Positions 25,044-34,549 of a DNA stretch of 64,000 nt are shown here, piece after piece (the stretch's first letter is position 1; each line of letters opens with the position of its first letter). Where the stretch lies: positions 1 through 64,000 of the forward strand of contig NZ_BSOJ01000009.1 of the NCBI RefSeq assembly GCF_030160455.1. Reading direction: 5' to 3'. The position numbers and the translations under genes were made by a program. The notes beneath the pieces are model-generated. The model was given only the letters and a program-made list of their open reading frames with translations, did no database searches and had not been told where the DNA came from. Source of the stretch: Limnobacter litoralis. Lineage in GTDB: Bacteria; Pseudomonadota; Gammaproteobacteria; Burkholderiales; Burkholderiaceae_B.

Positions 25044-26465
25044 TTGATAACAACCGACGCCCCATTCGTGACCGTGAGTAACAGCAGTACCCATCCTCAG
25101 GCCGATGCCCGAAAAGGTTTGTCCGCTTTGATCGTGGATGACGAGCCCGGTATGCGTGATTTTTTGGAAAAGGCGCTGGGTTCCCGCTTTGCGAGGGTCG
25201 ATGCCGCCTGCTCAGTTGAAATGGCCCAGACCCTGTTCGATCAAAACGATTATGGGACTTTGGTGCTCGACATCAGTTTGCCTGGCCAATCTGGATTGCA
25301 ATGGTTGCAAGCCCTCAGACAAGGTGGGTTTGAGGGCGACGTCATCCTCATTACCGGTTTTGCAGACATGGACACCGCGATCGCGGCCCTGCGTGCTGGC
25401 GCACAAGACTTTCTGCAAAAACCCTTTCGAATTGACCAATTGTGGTACGCGCTGGATCGGGCTGCGGATCAAAATCGCTTGAAACGTGAGAACTATGTGC
25501 TTCGTCGCGCAGTCTCCAGCCTTCAGCAAAATGAAACCTTGATGATTGGCGAAAGCCCCGTCATTCGAAACCTTCGCAAAGTACTCGAGCGCGTTGCGCC
25601 CACCGATGCAACGGTTCTGGTGACCGGGGAGTCCGGCGCTGGTAAAGAAGTGATGGCCCGCACCATACACACCTTGAGCAATCGAAGTGAAAGGCCTTTT
25701 GTGCCAGTGAATTGCGCTGCCATTTCGCCCGAATTGATTGAGAGCGAACTTTTTGGTCACGTCAAGGGCGCGTTCACAGGTGCCTCCGAGAGCCACCAAG
25801 GTCTGTTTTACTACGCACAAGGCGGCACACTGTTTCTGGATGAAATCGGTGAGTTGCCCCTGTCCATGCAGACCAAGCTACTTCGTGTGCTGGAGGACCG
25901 ACGGGTCAGGCCTGTGGGTTCGACTCGAGAGCTGGACGTGGATGTGCGCATTGTGGCGGCCACCAACGTCAATCTGCAGCTGGAAGTGCAACGTGGGCGC
26001 TTTCGTCAGGATCTGTATTACCGTTTGCAGGTTTTGCCGATTGAGGTGCCACCGCTGCGCACCCGTCCGGAAGACATTGAATTGCTGACTCACTATTTTG
26101 TGCGTTACTTTTCGAGAAAGCTGAACCTGGACCCGTTGAAAGTTTCCAATGAAATCATGGCTAGACTGCAGGCTTATGAGTGGCCCGGTAATGTGCGTGA
26201 ATTGAAAAACTTCATCGAGCGGTCTCTGATTCTCGGATATTTTCCAAAAGAAGACCTGCCTTTGAATCTGAACCTGGATGAAAGGTCCGATTTGACCGAA
26301 CAAGCAGAACAAAGCGCCTTGTCGGAATCGTTGGAAACAGTTGAACGCAACCACATCACCAAGGTGCTTGCCGCATGCAACGGCAACAAATCTGAGGCCG
26401 CACGCGTCCTGAGGATTTCCAGAAAAACACTGGAGCGCAAGTGCATCGCATGGAATCAAGACTAG
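25044..26465 (+). CDS. Sigma-54-dependent response regulator (receiver - AAA+ - Fis)
   Basis: 473-residue NtrC-class activator. The receiver domain (about 28-145) has VDDEPG and the phosphoacceptor Asp in LVLDISLPG. The AAA+ domain (about 165-400) has Walker A GESGAGKE, the sigma-54 contact loop GAFTGA and Walker [11 protein letters not shown] Fis-type HTH ends the protein ([20 protein letters not shown]). The first start is a TTG at 25044; a GTG about eight codons later is equally possible. It overlaps the following kinase gene by 25 bp, so the two form a two-component pair. Its targets are unknown. Position before mobB-moeA-moaDE suggests co-transcription with molybdopterin genes. Confidence 0.92.
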   Translation: MITTDAPFVTVSNSSTHPQADARKGLSALIVDDEPGMRDFLEKALGSRFARVDAACSVEMAQTLFDQNDYGTLVLDISLPGQSGLQWLQALRQGGFEGDVILITGFADMDTAIAALRAGAQDFLQKPFRIDQLWYALDRAADQNRLKRENYVLRRAVSSLQQNETLMIGESPVIRNLRKVLERVAPTDATVLVTGESGAGKEVMARTIHTLSNRSERPFVPVNCAAISPELIESELFGHVKGAFTGASESHQGLFYYAQGGTLFLDEIGELPLSMQTKLLRVLEDRRVRPVGSTRELDVDVRIVAATNVNLQLEVQRGRFRQDLYYRLQVLPIEVPPLRTRPEDIELLTHYFVRYFSRKLNLDPLKVSNEIMARLQAYEWPGNVRELKNFIERSLILGYFPKEDLPLNLNLDERSDLTEQAEQSALSESLETVERNHITKVLAACNGNKSEAARVLRISRKTLERKCIAWNQD

Positions 26466-28621
26466 GTTCACTGGGTCCCGGTCGCCTTCGCGGCGGCTTT
26501 TGGCCAAAGTGGTGGACCGTCAAAACCAAAATGGTCGTGACGGCCAGCATTCCTCTGTTGCTGTTGATTCCCGTGGTCAGTGTTCTGATCTGGTCTGCCG
26601 CACAATCCGCTTATTCAAAAATACTGATTTCCAAGGTCCAAAGCGACATGGAATTGGCCCAGCAAATTTTCCGGCAGATTCAGCAGGAGCGTTACCACGA
26701 ACTGCAGGCTTGGGCCGAAAGCGCAAATCTCTACAACATTCTGGGTGAAACCAAAGGCCAATTGCCGCAGGCCACCTTGAATGGACGCGCCAAGCAATTG
26801 GGCCTGGATTATCTTCGTTTTATCAGCAAAGACGGAAAGGTGGTTTCCTCTGTGGACGATGCGCCCAAAATCAGTTTGAGCGCCGCCGAACTTCGCGACC
26901 TTGAGACCAGTACCCCAGGGGCCAGTGTCAATTTGCTGGATCACGATTCGTTGATGGCCATTTCTCCCGAATTGAGCAAGCGGGTATTGCAGCCCATCGT
27001 ACCCACACGCAACGCGACGCCCGATGGCCGTACCCTTGAAAACAGGGCCATGATCATTCAATTGCTCAGTCCGGTTTATTTCAACGGCGACCTGCTGGGT
27101 TATCTGGATGGCGGAATTTTGCTCAATCACGACCTCAAGCTGGTTGACAATCTCAACGACACCATTTATCCGCCTGGCGCGCTGCTGGATGGCTCAATCG
27201 GCACTGCCACTTTGTTTCTGCAAGATGTCCGAGTGGCTACAACAGTACGCGCCAACGAAAAAGGGCGAGCTCTGGGTACACGGGTGTCGGATGTGGTGCG
27301 CCAGCGTGTACTGGGTCGTGGCGAGGTTTGGCTGGAACGTGCCTATGTCGTGAACAACTGGTACATGGCAGCCTACGCGCCAATTACGAATTCCACCGGA
27401 TCACGAATCGGTATGCTGTATGTCGGTTTTCTTGAGCAGCCCTATGCAGACTTGAAGACCCATGTCGTTGTTCTTTTTCTGTTCGCGGTTTTGCTCTCGA
27501 TGATCGTGGGTGCCGTGATGGTTGGGCGCTTGGCGAGTGGCATTTTCTACCCGCTTCGCCGCATGAACCACATCATGTCCAGGCAGGAAAGAGGAGATTC
27601 GGCTGCCCGCGTGGGTGAGCTGCATCGCGAAGATGAGTTTGCTGAACTGGCGTCTCACTTTGACTCTTTGCTGGATCAACTGGAAGTGCGCCGTACCCAG
27701 CTGGAGAGCCTGAACCGAGACCTTGATCGCCGGGTCCACGAACGCACGGAAGATCTTCAGCAGGCCAACCACCGACTCCATCAAGCCATCGAGCAGCTGC
27801 TCGCATCTGAGAAGCTGGCGGTGATGGGGCAGTTGACCGCTGGTATTGCCCATGAATTCAACAATCCGCTGGCCGTAATGATGGGGCACCTGGATCTCTT
27901 GCGTCTCAGCTTGACATCCGAAGAAGGGCAGCGAGAGGTTCGTCATATAGATGAGCAAATTCAAAGACTTAAGAATATAGTTCAGAAACTGCTTCAATTT
28001 TGCAGACCCGATGAGTTTGCCTCATACACCACCAGTATTGATGTGCACGACGTGATCCAGGACAGTTTGCTTTTTGCAAAATCCGATCTTGAGCGGGCCC
28101 GCGCAGGCATGAACTTCCAGTACGGTGCGACGCGGCTTGTTCAGATTAGCCGCACTGAGTTGCAGCAGATCATGGTGAATTTGTTGATCAACGCCTCGCA
28201 TGCCATTGAGGCGTTCAACACAAGACACACCAAAACGCTGGGGTCGGTCTGGATACGCACCCGGGACATCGTATTGCCCGACGGTGAAGACGCTGTGTGC
28301 ATCGAAGTGGAGAACAACGCGGATGCAATTGAACCCGATCAATTGAACCTGATTTTCAAGATGTTTTACACAACCAAGCAAGTGGGCAAGGGAACAGGAC
28401 TCGGGTTGCCAGTCTCACGCATGCTGATTCAGCGGTTTGGTGGTGATTTGCGGGTTTACAGTCCGACGGTGCCCACCGAGGACGGCACGGAGCCACGTGG
28501 TGTTCGATTTGAAGTCATTATTCGCTGTACAGCCAGACCTTCGGCCGAAATATTGAGGGAATCTGGCCAGCGCGCCCAGGAAATTGAAAAGCAACTGTTG
28601 GAAGGAAGTCGAAGTGCCTAA
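26441..28621 (+). CDS. Sensor histidine kinase with degenerate G1 box
   Basis: 726-residue membrane kinase. A first TM helix at about 30-52, a periplasmic Cache-like sensor domain to about 340, a second TM (about 345-370), HAMP, a coiled coil, HisKA with phosphoacceptor His471 in GIAHEFNNPLAVMMGHL, and a C-terminal ATPase domain. The N box (MVNLLINASHAIE) and G2 box (GKGTGLGL) are good. The G1 box, normally DxGxGI, reads NNADAI (residues about 625-630), so the adenine-binding Asp and both Gly are lost. ATP binding may be weak or altered. The GTG start at 26441 has GGAG 5 bp upstream; an ATG at 26450 is the alternative. Confidence 0.9.
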   Translation: MHRMESRLGSLGPGRLRGGFWPKWWTVKTKMVVTASIPLLLLIPVVSVLIWSAAQSAYSKILISKVQSDMELAQQIFRQIQQERYHELQAWAESANLYNILGETKGQLPQATLNGRAKQLGLDYLRFISKDGKVVSSVDDAPKISLSAAELRDLETSTPGASVNLLDHDSLMAISPELSKRVLQPIVPTRNATPDGRTLENRAMIIQLLSPVYFNGDLLGYLDGGILLNHDLKLVDNLNDTIYPPGALLDGSIGTATLFLQDVRVATTVRANEKGRALGTRVSDVVRQRVLGRGEVWLERAYVVNNWYMAAYAPITNSTGSRIGMLYVGFLEQPYADLKTHVVVLFLFAVLLSMIVGAVMVGRLASGIFYPLRRMNHIMSRQERGDSAARVGELHREDEFAELASHFDSLLDQLEVRRTQLESLNRDLDRRVHERTEDLQQANHRLHQAIEQLLASEKLAVMGQLTAGIAHEFNNPLAVMMGHLDLLRLSLTSEEGQREVRHIDEQIQRLKNIVQKLLQFCRPDEFASYTTSIDVHDVIQDSLLFAKSDLERARAGMNFQYGATRLVQISRTELQQIMVNLLINASHAIEAFNTRHTKTLGSVWIRTRDIVLPDGEDAVCIEVENNADAIEPDQLNLIFKMFYTTKQVGKGTGLGLPVSRMLIQRFGGDLRVYSPTVPTEDGTEPRGVRFEVIIRCTARPSAEILRESGQRAQEIEKQLLEGSRSA

Positions 28622-29114
28622 AGTGTTTGGTTTTGCGGGCTACTCAGGAGTGGGAAAAACCACCCTGATTGAGCAGTTGATACCGCGTTTGATTCACAGC
28701 GGTGTCCGAGTGTCGGTGATCAAACATGCCCACCATGATTTTGACATTGACCGCCCAGGTAAAGACTCCTACCGGCATCGTGAAGCAGGTGCGCATGAAG
28801 TTTTGATCACGGCGAATCGTCGATGGGTGTTGATGCATGAGCTCAATGGCGAGCCCGAACCCAGTCTTGAAGCGCAAATTCAGCGATTGTCGCCCTGTGA
28901 TCTGGTTATCGTAGAGGGCTTCAAGCGGTCTGACATTCCCAAAATCGAGATTTGGCGCGAAGCAAATGGCAAGCCTATGTTGTATCCTGAGGACAAGAAC
29001 ATTGTCGCAGTGGCGTGTGATGTCGAGATTGACTGTGATGGCCTGCCTTGGTTGCCTTTGAACAACCCTGACCGCATTGCCCAATTTATTTTGAACACTT
29101 TTGTGCATGATTGA
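28614..29114 (+). CDS. mobB: Molybdopterin-guanine dinucleotide biosynthesis protein B
   Basis: 166-residue P-loop protein that binds GTP and assists MobA in forming the guanine dinucleotide form of molybdenum cofactor. Walker A GYSGVGKTTLIEQL is near the N terminus, followed by VSVIKHAHHDFDIDRPGKDS and a Walker-B-like VIVEGFKRSDIPKIEIWR, all typical. The GTG at 28614 is favoured by GGAAGG 7 bp upstream, and it overlaps the kinase gene by 8 bp. It overlaps moeA by 8 bp. No mobA is seen in the window. Confidence 0.94.
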   Translation: MPKVFGFAGYSGVGKTTLIEQLIPRLIHSGVRVSVIKHAHHDFDIDRPGKDSYRHREAGAHEVLITANRRWVLMHELNGEPEPSLEAQIQRLSPCDLVIVEGFKRSDIPKIEIWREANGKPMLYPEDKNIVAVACDVEIDCDGLPWLPLNNPDRIAQFILNTFVHD

Positions 29115-30327
29115 TTTAGACAGTTTACTAAGCAGCTTGTGGCCGATCGCCCAGGCCCGCGTGCCGGATACAGAAGTGATCCGCATTGAAGACGCGTTTG
29201 ACCGGGTTCTTGCAAAGCCAGTGATTTCCGGGCTTGACGTACCCGGGCATGACAACACCTCCATGGATGGCTATGCGGTGCGGTGTGCAGACTTTCTGAG
29301 CTGTTCACAGTTTGCCGTGTCCCAACGCGTGCCGGCAGGCAGTTCACCACAACCCTTGGAGCAGGGCACCGTGGCGCGTGTTTTCACGGGTGCGCCCATT
29401 CCTGAAGGGGCCGATGCGGTGATCATGCAGGAAGAGGCAACTGTTGGAGAAGACGGCCTTGTGGCGTTTGCCAACCTGCCTAAATCGGGTCAATGGATCA
29501 GGCGCCGCGGCGAGGATATTGTTGCCGGGCAGGTGTTGGTGCCCTCGGGTACCCGCCTGAATGCATTCAAGGTCAGTTTGATCGCCTCGGTCGGGGTGCA
29601 TGAGGTAGAGGTCTACAAACGGCTGAAAGTGGGCGTATTCGTCACCGGTAGTGAGTTGCAACGGCCCGGACAGCCCTTGAACCCGGGGCAGATCTTCAAT
29701 TCCAATGAATACGTGTGGCGTGGCCTGCTGCGTGCAATGCATGTTGAAATCGAGAGTTTGGGCATTGTGCCTGATACGCTGAGTGCCACTTGTGACGCAT
29801 TGCGTAAGCTTCATGGTTGTGACGTGGTAATCAGCTCGGGCGGTGTCTCTGTGGGTGAGGAAGACCATGTAAAGCCGGCGGTGGAATCGATGGGCACGCT
29901 GTCCAGTTGGAAAGTGGCCTCCAAACCGGGCAAGCCACTGGCTGTGGGTGAATTGAATCGTGATGATGGCAGCACTTGTCGTTTCTTCGGGCTTCCAGGT
30001 AACCCTGTGTCCAGCAGTGTGGCCTTTTTGTTGCTGGTCAAGCCTTTTATTGCTCTGATGCAGGGTCATGCTTTGGAGGCTGTGGATTGGCGTCTGCGCC
30101 TTCGTGAAAAGACCGCTGATTTTGACTGGCTGCGTCCCGACACCCGTCGCGAAGAATTCTTGAGGGTGCGGGATACTCCCCAAGGGCTGACGCTGTTTCC
30201 GAACCAGAGTTCAGGCGTGCTCACCTCCATGGACCAGTCCACGGGCCTGGTGCGACTGCCAGTGGGTAAAGTGGTCAGACGTGGCGATTCTTTGAGTTAT
30301 GTGGATTTTCAGGACTTGATGCAATGA
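29107..30327 (+). CDS. moeA: Molybdopterin molybdenumtransferase
   Basis: 406-residue enzyme that inserts molybdate into adenylylated molybdopterin. Signatures are SMDGYAVR, FTGAPIPEGADAVIMQEE, the MoCF domain motif SSGGVSVGEEDHVK and FGLPGNPVSS. The ATG at 29107 is chosen over a TTG two codons earlier. It overlaps mobB by 8 bp and moaD by 4 bp (ATGA). Confidence 0.96.
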   Translation: MIDLDSLLSSLWPIAQARVPDTEVIRIEDAFDRVLAKPVISGLDVPGHDNTSMDGYAVRCADFLSCSQFAVSQRVPAGSSPQPLEQGTVARVFTGAPIPEGADAVIMQEEATVGEDGLVAFANLPKSGQWIRRRGEDIVAGQVLVPSGTRLNAFKVSLIASVGVHEVEVYKRLKVGVFVTGSELQRPGQPLNPGQIFNSNEYVWRGLLRAMHVEIESLGIVPDTLSATCDALRKLHGCDVVISSGGVSVGEEDHVKPAVESMGTLSSWKVASKPGKPLAVGELNRDDGSTCRFFGLPGNPVSSSVAFLLLVKPFIALMQGHALEAVDWRLRLREKTADFDWLRPDTRREEFLRVRDTPQGLTLFPNQSSGVLTSMDQSTGLVRLPVGKVVRRGDSLSYVDFQDLMQ

Positions 30328-30581
30328 CAGTGAAAGTGCGTTTTTTTGCAGGCTTTCGAGAAGCACTGGGCACCGATTGTTTGGAGATTGAGGAACCATT
30401 TTCACCAGCGACTGTGGCTGGACTTCGGCAACACTTAATCAGCAACCATGCAGGCTTTGCTCAGTTGATGGCGCTTGGTGGTCGGGTGCGTGCTGCGGTG
30501 AATCACGACATGGCTGAAGATGACACGCCAGTGGCGACCGCTGACGAAGTCGCGTTCTTTCCTCCAGTCACAGGGGGTTGA
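30324..30581 (+). CDS. moaD: Molybdopterin synthase small (sulfur carrier) subunit
   Basis: 85-residue ubiquitin-like sulfur carrier. It ends in FFPPVTGG, and the final Gly-Gly carries the thiocarboxylate used to build the dithiolene. The N terminus VKVRFFAGFREALG is typical of MoaD. Start overlaps the moeA stop, and its own stop abuts the moaE start. Confidence 0.95.
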   Translation: MTVKVRFFAGFREALGTDCLEIEEPFSPATVAGLRQHLISNHAGFAQLMALGGRVRAAVNHDMAEDDTPVATADEVAFFPPVTGG

Positions 30582-31046
30582 ATGAAACGTTTTCGTGTGT
30601 CGGTGCAGACCGAAGACTTTGACGTGGGTGAGGCATTGAAATGGCTCCGACAGGGTTTGCCCGAAATTGGTGCATTGGCCTGTTTTGTGGGCACTGTTCG
30701 AGACATCAATGAAGGGCAGGCCGTGCGGGCGATGACCCTTGAGCATTACCCTGGAATGACCGAACGTTCACTCGAAGAGATTATTCAACAGGCGGCGTCC
30801 CGTTTCGACATTGTGTCTGCCATGATCATTCATCGCGTGGGGCCACTGAATCCAGAGGATCAGATCGTATTGGCTGCGGCTACAAGTGCGCACCGACAGC
30901 AGGCCTTTCTGGCTTGCGAGTTCCTGATGGATTACCTGAAAACGGAAGCGCCCTTTTGGAAAAAGGAAGACACACCGGCTGGCGCTCAATGGGTGGCCGC
31001 CAGAGATTCGGATGACAGCGCAAAATCAAGGTGGAATGAAGATTGA
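30582..31046 (+). CDS. moaE: Molybdopterin synthase catalytic subunit
   Basis: 154-residue large subunit of molybdopterin synthase, partner of MoaD. The core has ACFVGTVRDINEGQAV, LEHYPGMTE, HRVGPLNPEDQIV and the catalytic stretch FLMDYLKTEAPFWKKE with the conserved lysines. Last gene of the molybdopterin unit; the next 257 bp hold glnA control sites. Confidence 0.96.
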   Translation: MKRFRVSVQTEDFDVGEALKWLRQGLPEIGALACFVGTVRDINEGQAVRAMTLEHYPGMTERSLEEIIQQAASRFDIVSAMIIHRVGPLNPEDQIVLAAATSAHRQQAFLACEFLMDYLKTEAPFWKKEDTPAGAQWVAARDSDDSAKSRWNED

Positions 31047-31049
31047 TTC

Positions 31050-31084
31050 GCACTCTAATGGTGCATTACGCACCTTGGTGGTGC
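31050..31084 (+). promoter_or_regulatory. Two NtrC-binding sites (upstream activator of glnA)
   Basis: Two copies of GCAC-N7-GTGC lie at 31050-31064 and 31070-31084, 20 bp apart, about two helical turns. The second, CGCACC-TTGGT-GGTGCA, is close to the enterobacterial NtrC consensus TGCAC-N7-GTGCA. Tandem spacing like this supports cooperative binding of phosphorylated NtrC. Confidence 0.85.
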
Positions 31085-31146
31085 ATCGCTATTTTTCCAC
31101 GTTCAAAATTCCCTGCCAAATGCCGGAAATAGTCGCTTAGACAAGC

Positions 31147-31162
31147 TGGTACGGACTTTGCT
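31147..31162 (+). promoter_or_regulatory. Sigma-54 promoter of glnA
   Basis: TGGTACG-GACT-TTGCT matches the -24/-12 consensus TGGYACR-N4-TTGCW. The GG at 31148-31149 and the GC at 31160-31161 have exactly 10 bp between them. It lies 63 bp downstream of the NtrC sites and about 140 bp before glnA, so the leader is long. A vegetative promoter in that leader is possible but not clear. Confidence 0.88.
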
Positions 31163-31303
31163 GGAACGTTTCAAGTTGATGTAATAAAACGCTTCAGGTG
31201 TCCTTTTTAAGGACTTCGTCGTGATATCGTTTCGCCTGTCGAGTGTTTTTTTGCTCAAGAGTTTTTTGTTTTGAATATCCACCCCTAATACCAGGAGATT
31301 TGA

Positions 31304-32716
31304 ATGGCGACCGCCCAAGATGTAATGAAGATGGTTGCGGAAAACGAAGTGAAATTTGTTGATTTCCGCTTCACCGACACCAAAGGCAAGGAACAACACG
31401 TGTCTGTGCCTGTAAAAATGTTCAATGAAGACAAATTCGAAAGCGGTCACGCATTTGACGGTTCTTCCATCGCTGGCTGGAAGGGCATTGAAGCCTCCGA
31501 CATGTTGTTGATGCCAGACGCCGACACCGCTCGCATGGATCCATTCCGTGAAGAGCCGACGCTGATTCTGACCTGTGACGTTGTTGAGCCAACAGACGGC
31601 AAGGGTTACGATCGCGATCCACGTTCCATCGCACGTCGCGCTGAAGCCTACCTCAAGGCCTCCGGTCTGGGCGACACTGCTTACTTCGGTCCAGAACCCG
31701 AATTCTTCATTTTTGACAGCGTAACCTACGACGACCAGATGTCTGGCTGCTTCTTCAAGATCAAGTCTGAAGAAGCTTCATGGTCAACCGGTATCGACTA
31801 CGAACACGGCAACCTGGCCCACCGTCCAACAGTGAAGGGCGGCTACTTCCCAGTGTCTCCCACAGATTCATTCCAGGACATCCGTTCCGAAATGTGTCTG
31901 CTGCTTGAACAGCAAGGCGTGCCTGTTGAAGTGCATCACCACGAAGTGGCCGGTGCAGGTCAAAACGAAATCGGTACCCTGTTTTCAACCCTGACCAAGC
32001 GTGCTGACTGGACCCAGATCCTGAAGTACACCGTCTGGAACGTGGCTGCCAGCTATGGCAAGACAGCCACCTTCATGCCCAAGCCAATGTGGGGCGACAA
32101 CGGTTCAGGCATGCACGTTCACCAGTCAGTCTGGAAAGACGGCGTCAACCTGTTTGCAGGCAACGGCTACGCTGGCCTGTCTGATTTCGCCCTGTACTAC
32201 ATCGGCGGTATCATCAAGCACGCGCGCGCCCTGAACGCCATTACCAACCCGTCAACCAACTCCTACAAGCGTTTGGTGCCCGGTTTTGAAGCGCCCGTCA
32301 AGCTGGCCTACTCAGCCAAAAACCGTTCCGCTTCAATCCGCATTCCTCACGTGGCCAATCCAAAAGGCCGTCGTATCGAGGCGCGTTTCCCAGACCCCAT
32401 GGCCAACCCATACCTGGCATTCTCTGCCCTGTTGATGGCTGGTCTGGACGGCGTTCAAAACAAGATTCATCCTGGTGAAGCCGCCACGAAGAACCTGTAC
32501 GATCTGCCACCCGAAGAAGACGCAAAGATCCCAACAGTGTGCCACAGCCTCGAACAGGCGCTGGAATCACTGGAAAACGATCACGAGTTCCTGACTCGCG
32601 GTGGTGTATTTAGCAAGGAAATGATCGAGTCTTACATCGCTTTGAAGATGGAAGAAGTCCAGCGCATGCGCATGACTCCACACCCGATCGAATACGACAT
32701 GTACTACGGTCTGTAA
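31304..32716 (+). CDS. glnA: Glutamine synthetase, type I
   Basis: 470-residue dodecameric enzyme that makes glutamine from glutamate, ammonia and ATP. Signatures are [52 protein letters not shown] and the adenylylation site NLYDLPPEE, whose Tyr shows control by GlnE. The RBS AGGAG is 8 bp upstream of the ATG. The control region carries two NtrC sites and a sigma-54 promoter. A terminator separates it from the DUF4124 gene, so ntrBC can be partly uncoupled. Confidence 0.98.
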   Translation: MATAQDVMKMVAENEVKFVDFRFTDTKGKEQHVSVPVKMFNEDKFESGHAFDGSSIAGWKGIEASDMLLMPDADTARMDPFREEPTLILTCDVVEPTDGKGYDRDPRSIARRAEAYLKASGLGDTAYFGPEPEFFIFDSVTYDDQMSGCFFKIKSEEASWSTGIDYEHGNLAHRPTVKGGYFPVSPTDSFQDIRSEMCLLLEQQGVPVEVHHHEVAGAGQNEIGTLFSTLTKRADWTQILKYTVWNVAASYGKTATFMPKPMWGDNGSGMHVHQSVWKDGVNLFAGNGYAGLSDFALYYIGGIIKHARALNAITNPSTNSYKRLVPGFEAPVKLAYSAKNRSASIRIPHVANPKGRRIEARFPDPMANPYLAFSALLMAGLDGVQNKIHPGEAATKNLYDLPPEEDAKIPTVCHSLEQALESLENDHEFLTRGGVFSKEMIESYIALKMEEVQRMRMTPHPIEYDMYYGL

Positions 32717-32748
32717 ATCGAGGCAGGTGCCCTTTGGGTAACTGATCA

Positions 32749-32776
32749 CGGCCCTGCCTCGGCGGGGCCGTTTTTC
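32749..32776 (+). terminator. Intrinsic terminator behind glnA
   Basis: ACGGCCC (32749-32755) and GGGCCGT (32766-32772) with further G-C pairs in the loop region, followed by TTTTT. Confidence 0.88.
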
Positions 32777-32882
32777 ATGGAGAAATCTACTCCGTTGGGA
32801 TTAACCCGCCCTTTGCAGGTGGGATGCTCACCTCCGCCGATGCAGTATGATTGGCAGGTCTTTGAGCTTGATCGGAATTGCA

Positions 32883-33410
32883 ATGTTTCGCTTATCGAAT
32901 TTGAACGCGCCGGCGCTTTGTTGTTGGACTGGTTTGGTGCTCGTTAGCGCCTGCAATTCAGCATTGGCAGGAACAGAAATGTATGTGTGCACCGGCAAGG
33001 ACGGAGTGCGTACCTATCAGAATAGCGATGGTGGGGCTGGCTGTGTGCCCTTGAACCTCAATCCCATTACGGTGGTGCCAAGTCCGCCCTCCAGGCCCTT
33101 GAACAAGCCACAGTCGGCAGTCCGGTCCGGCACAGGTTCTGGTGACGCGAAGTACGATCAGTCCAATGATTACTTGAGTTACGATGCAAAAGCTGACAGG
33201 TTGAAGATCCTCCAGGAAGAACTTCGTCTGGAAGAGTCGAAGCTTGATGGTTTGAAAAATGAATACAAAGACGGTCATCCTGATCGCTTGGGCAGTGAAC
33301 GGAATTACCAGAAGTATTTGGATCGCACTGCGCAGTTGAAGGATCAGATCAGTGCAAGTCAGGAAAACATTTCGGTCATCAAAAAAGAAATCGAGCGAAT
33401 GCAAAAATAA
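32883..33410 (+). CDS. DUF4124-like periplasmic protein
   Basis: 175-residue exported protein. A signal peptide of about 29 residues (hydrophobic CCWTGLVLVSACNSALAG) is followed by a DUF4124-like segment (MYVCTGKDGVRTYQNSDGG), a Pro-rich linker and a coiled coil to the end (ILQEELRLEESKLDGLKNE). The ATG at 32883 places the signal peptide normally; an in-frame ATG 12 codons earlier is possible. A DUF4124 gene between glnA and ntrB is common in betaproteobacteria, but its role is unknown. It ends directly before ntrB. Confidence 0.8.
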   Translation: MFRLSNLNAPALCCWTGLVLVSACNSALAGTEMYVCTGKDGVRTYQNSDGGAGCVPLNLNPITVVPSPPSRPLNKPQSAVRSGTGSGDAKYDQSNDYLSYDAKADRLKILQEELRLEESKLDGLKNEYKDGHPDRLGSERNYQKYLDRTAQLKDQISASQENISVIKKEIERMQK

Positions 33411-34523
33411 GTGCTCGTTGATTTACAAGGGCAGTTTGGAGGCAATTTGATCAAGGAAAGATTTCAGGGGCTGGAATTGTTGGCCACTGCTGTGGTGGTC
33501 AGCGACTTCCAGGGCACTGTGCTGTTCGCCAATCTGGCAGCAGAAAGTCTGCTTGAAGTCTCTAGGCGAAGCGTCGATGGCCACTCCATGGCCGCACTTT
33601 TTGTGGAGGCCGGTCAATTTGGCGAATTTCTGGCCAAGGCCGCCAAAGATCCGTTTGGGATCAAGCGACAGGTTTTTGAACTGGTTCGTCCCAATGGCTC
33701 CTCTGAACATGTACACGTCACCTTGTCGTGCCCTGACGCCAATGAAAACATCACCCTCATCGAGCTTCGAGAAATTGAGCAGCAGCTGAAAATCGACCGT
33801 GAAGCGAGAATGCTTGATCAGTCGATCGCCAACAAAGAGCTGATACGCAATTTGGCCCACGAGATCAAGAACCCTTTGGGCGGCATTCGCGGAGCGGCAC
33901 AATTGCTGGAAATTGAGCTGCCTTCTCCCGATCTCAAGGAGTACACGCAAGTCATCATCAAAGAATCTGATCGTCTGCAAACCCTGGTGGATCGACTGCT
34001 TGCGCCACATCGCCGCCCACACATTGTGGCACTCATGAATATTCATGAGGTGTGTGAGCGAGTGCGTTCCGTGATTTTGGCGGAGCATCGAAAAGGTCTC
34101 CGCATTGTGCGGGACTATGACATTTCCATCCCGGAGTTCATGGGTGACCTTGAACAGTTGATTCAGGCTGTACTCAATGTGGTGCGAAATGCAGCCCAAG
34201 CTTTGAGTGCTCACATCGCCGATGGCACAGCTGAAATCATTTTACGCACCAGAGTGGTGCGAAGAGTTACTATAAACCGCAAGCAACACAAGCTGGCATT
34301 AGACTTGCAAGTGGTAGACAACGGACCTGGAATTCCTGCAGACATCCTGGAAAGAATTTTCTTCCCTCTGGTCTCTGGAAGAGAAGGAGGAAGCGGTCTC
34401 GGTCTCACGCTGGCTCAGACTTTCGTTCAGCAGCATGAGGGCATTATTGAATGCAGCTCTCAGCCGGGTCGTACCATTTTTAAAATAACATTGCCTATTC
34501 AGTTGGAGGAGCATTCCGGCTGA
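33411..34523 (+). CDS. glnL: Nitrogen regulation sensor kinase NtrB
   Basis: 370-residue soluble kinase-phosphatase that controls NtrC according to PII state. A PAS domain (about 20-120) is followed by HisKA with LAHEIKNPLGGIRGAAQLLE and an ATPase domain with NVVRNAAQAL, DNGPGI and GSGLGL, all intact. No TM helices, as expected for NtrB. It starts at a GTG right after the DUF4124 stop codon, and ntrC follows after 26 bp. Confidence 0.96.
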   Translation: MLVDLQGQFGGNLIKERFQGLELLATAVVVSDFQGTVLFANLAAESLLEVSRRSVDGHSMAALFVEAGQFGEFLAKAAKDPFGIKRQVFELVRPNGSSEHVHVTLSCPDANENITLIELREIEQQLKIDREARMLDQSIANKELIRNLAHEIKNPLGGIRGAAQLLEIELPSPDLKEYTQVIIKESDRLQTLVDRLLAPHRRPHIVALMNIHEVCERVRSVILAEHRKGLRIVRDYDISIPEFMGDLEQLIQAVLNVVRNAAQALSAHIADGTAEIILRTRVVRRVTINRKQHKLALDLQVVDNGPGIPADILERIFFPLVSGREGGSGLGLTLAQTFVQQHEGIIECSSQPGRTIFKITLPIQLEEHSG

Positions 34524-34549
34524 ATGCACCTCAAAAGGAAAACAACTGA

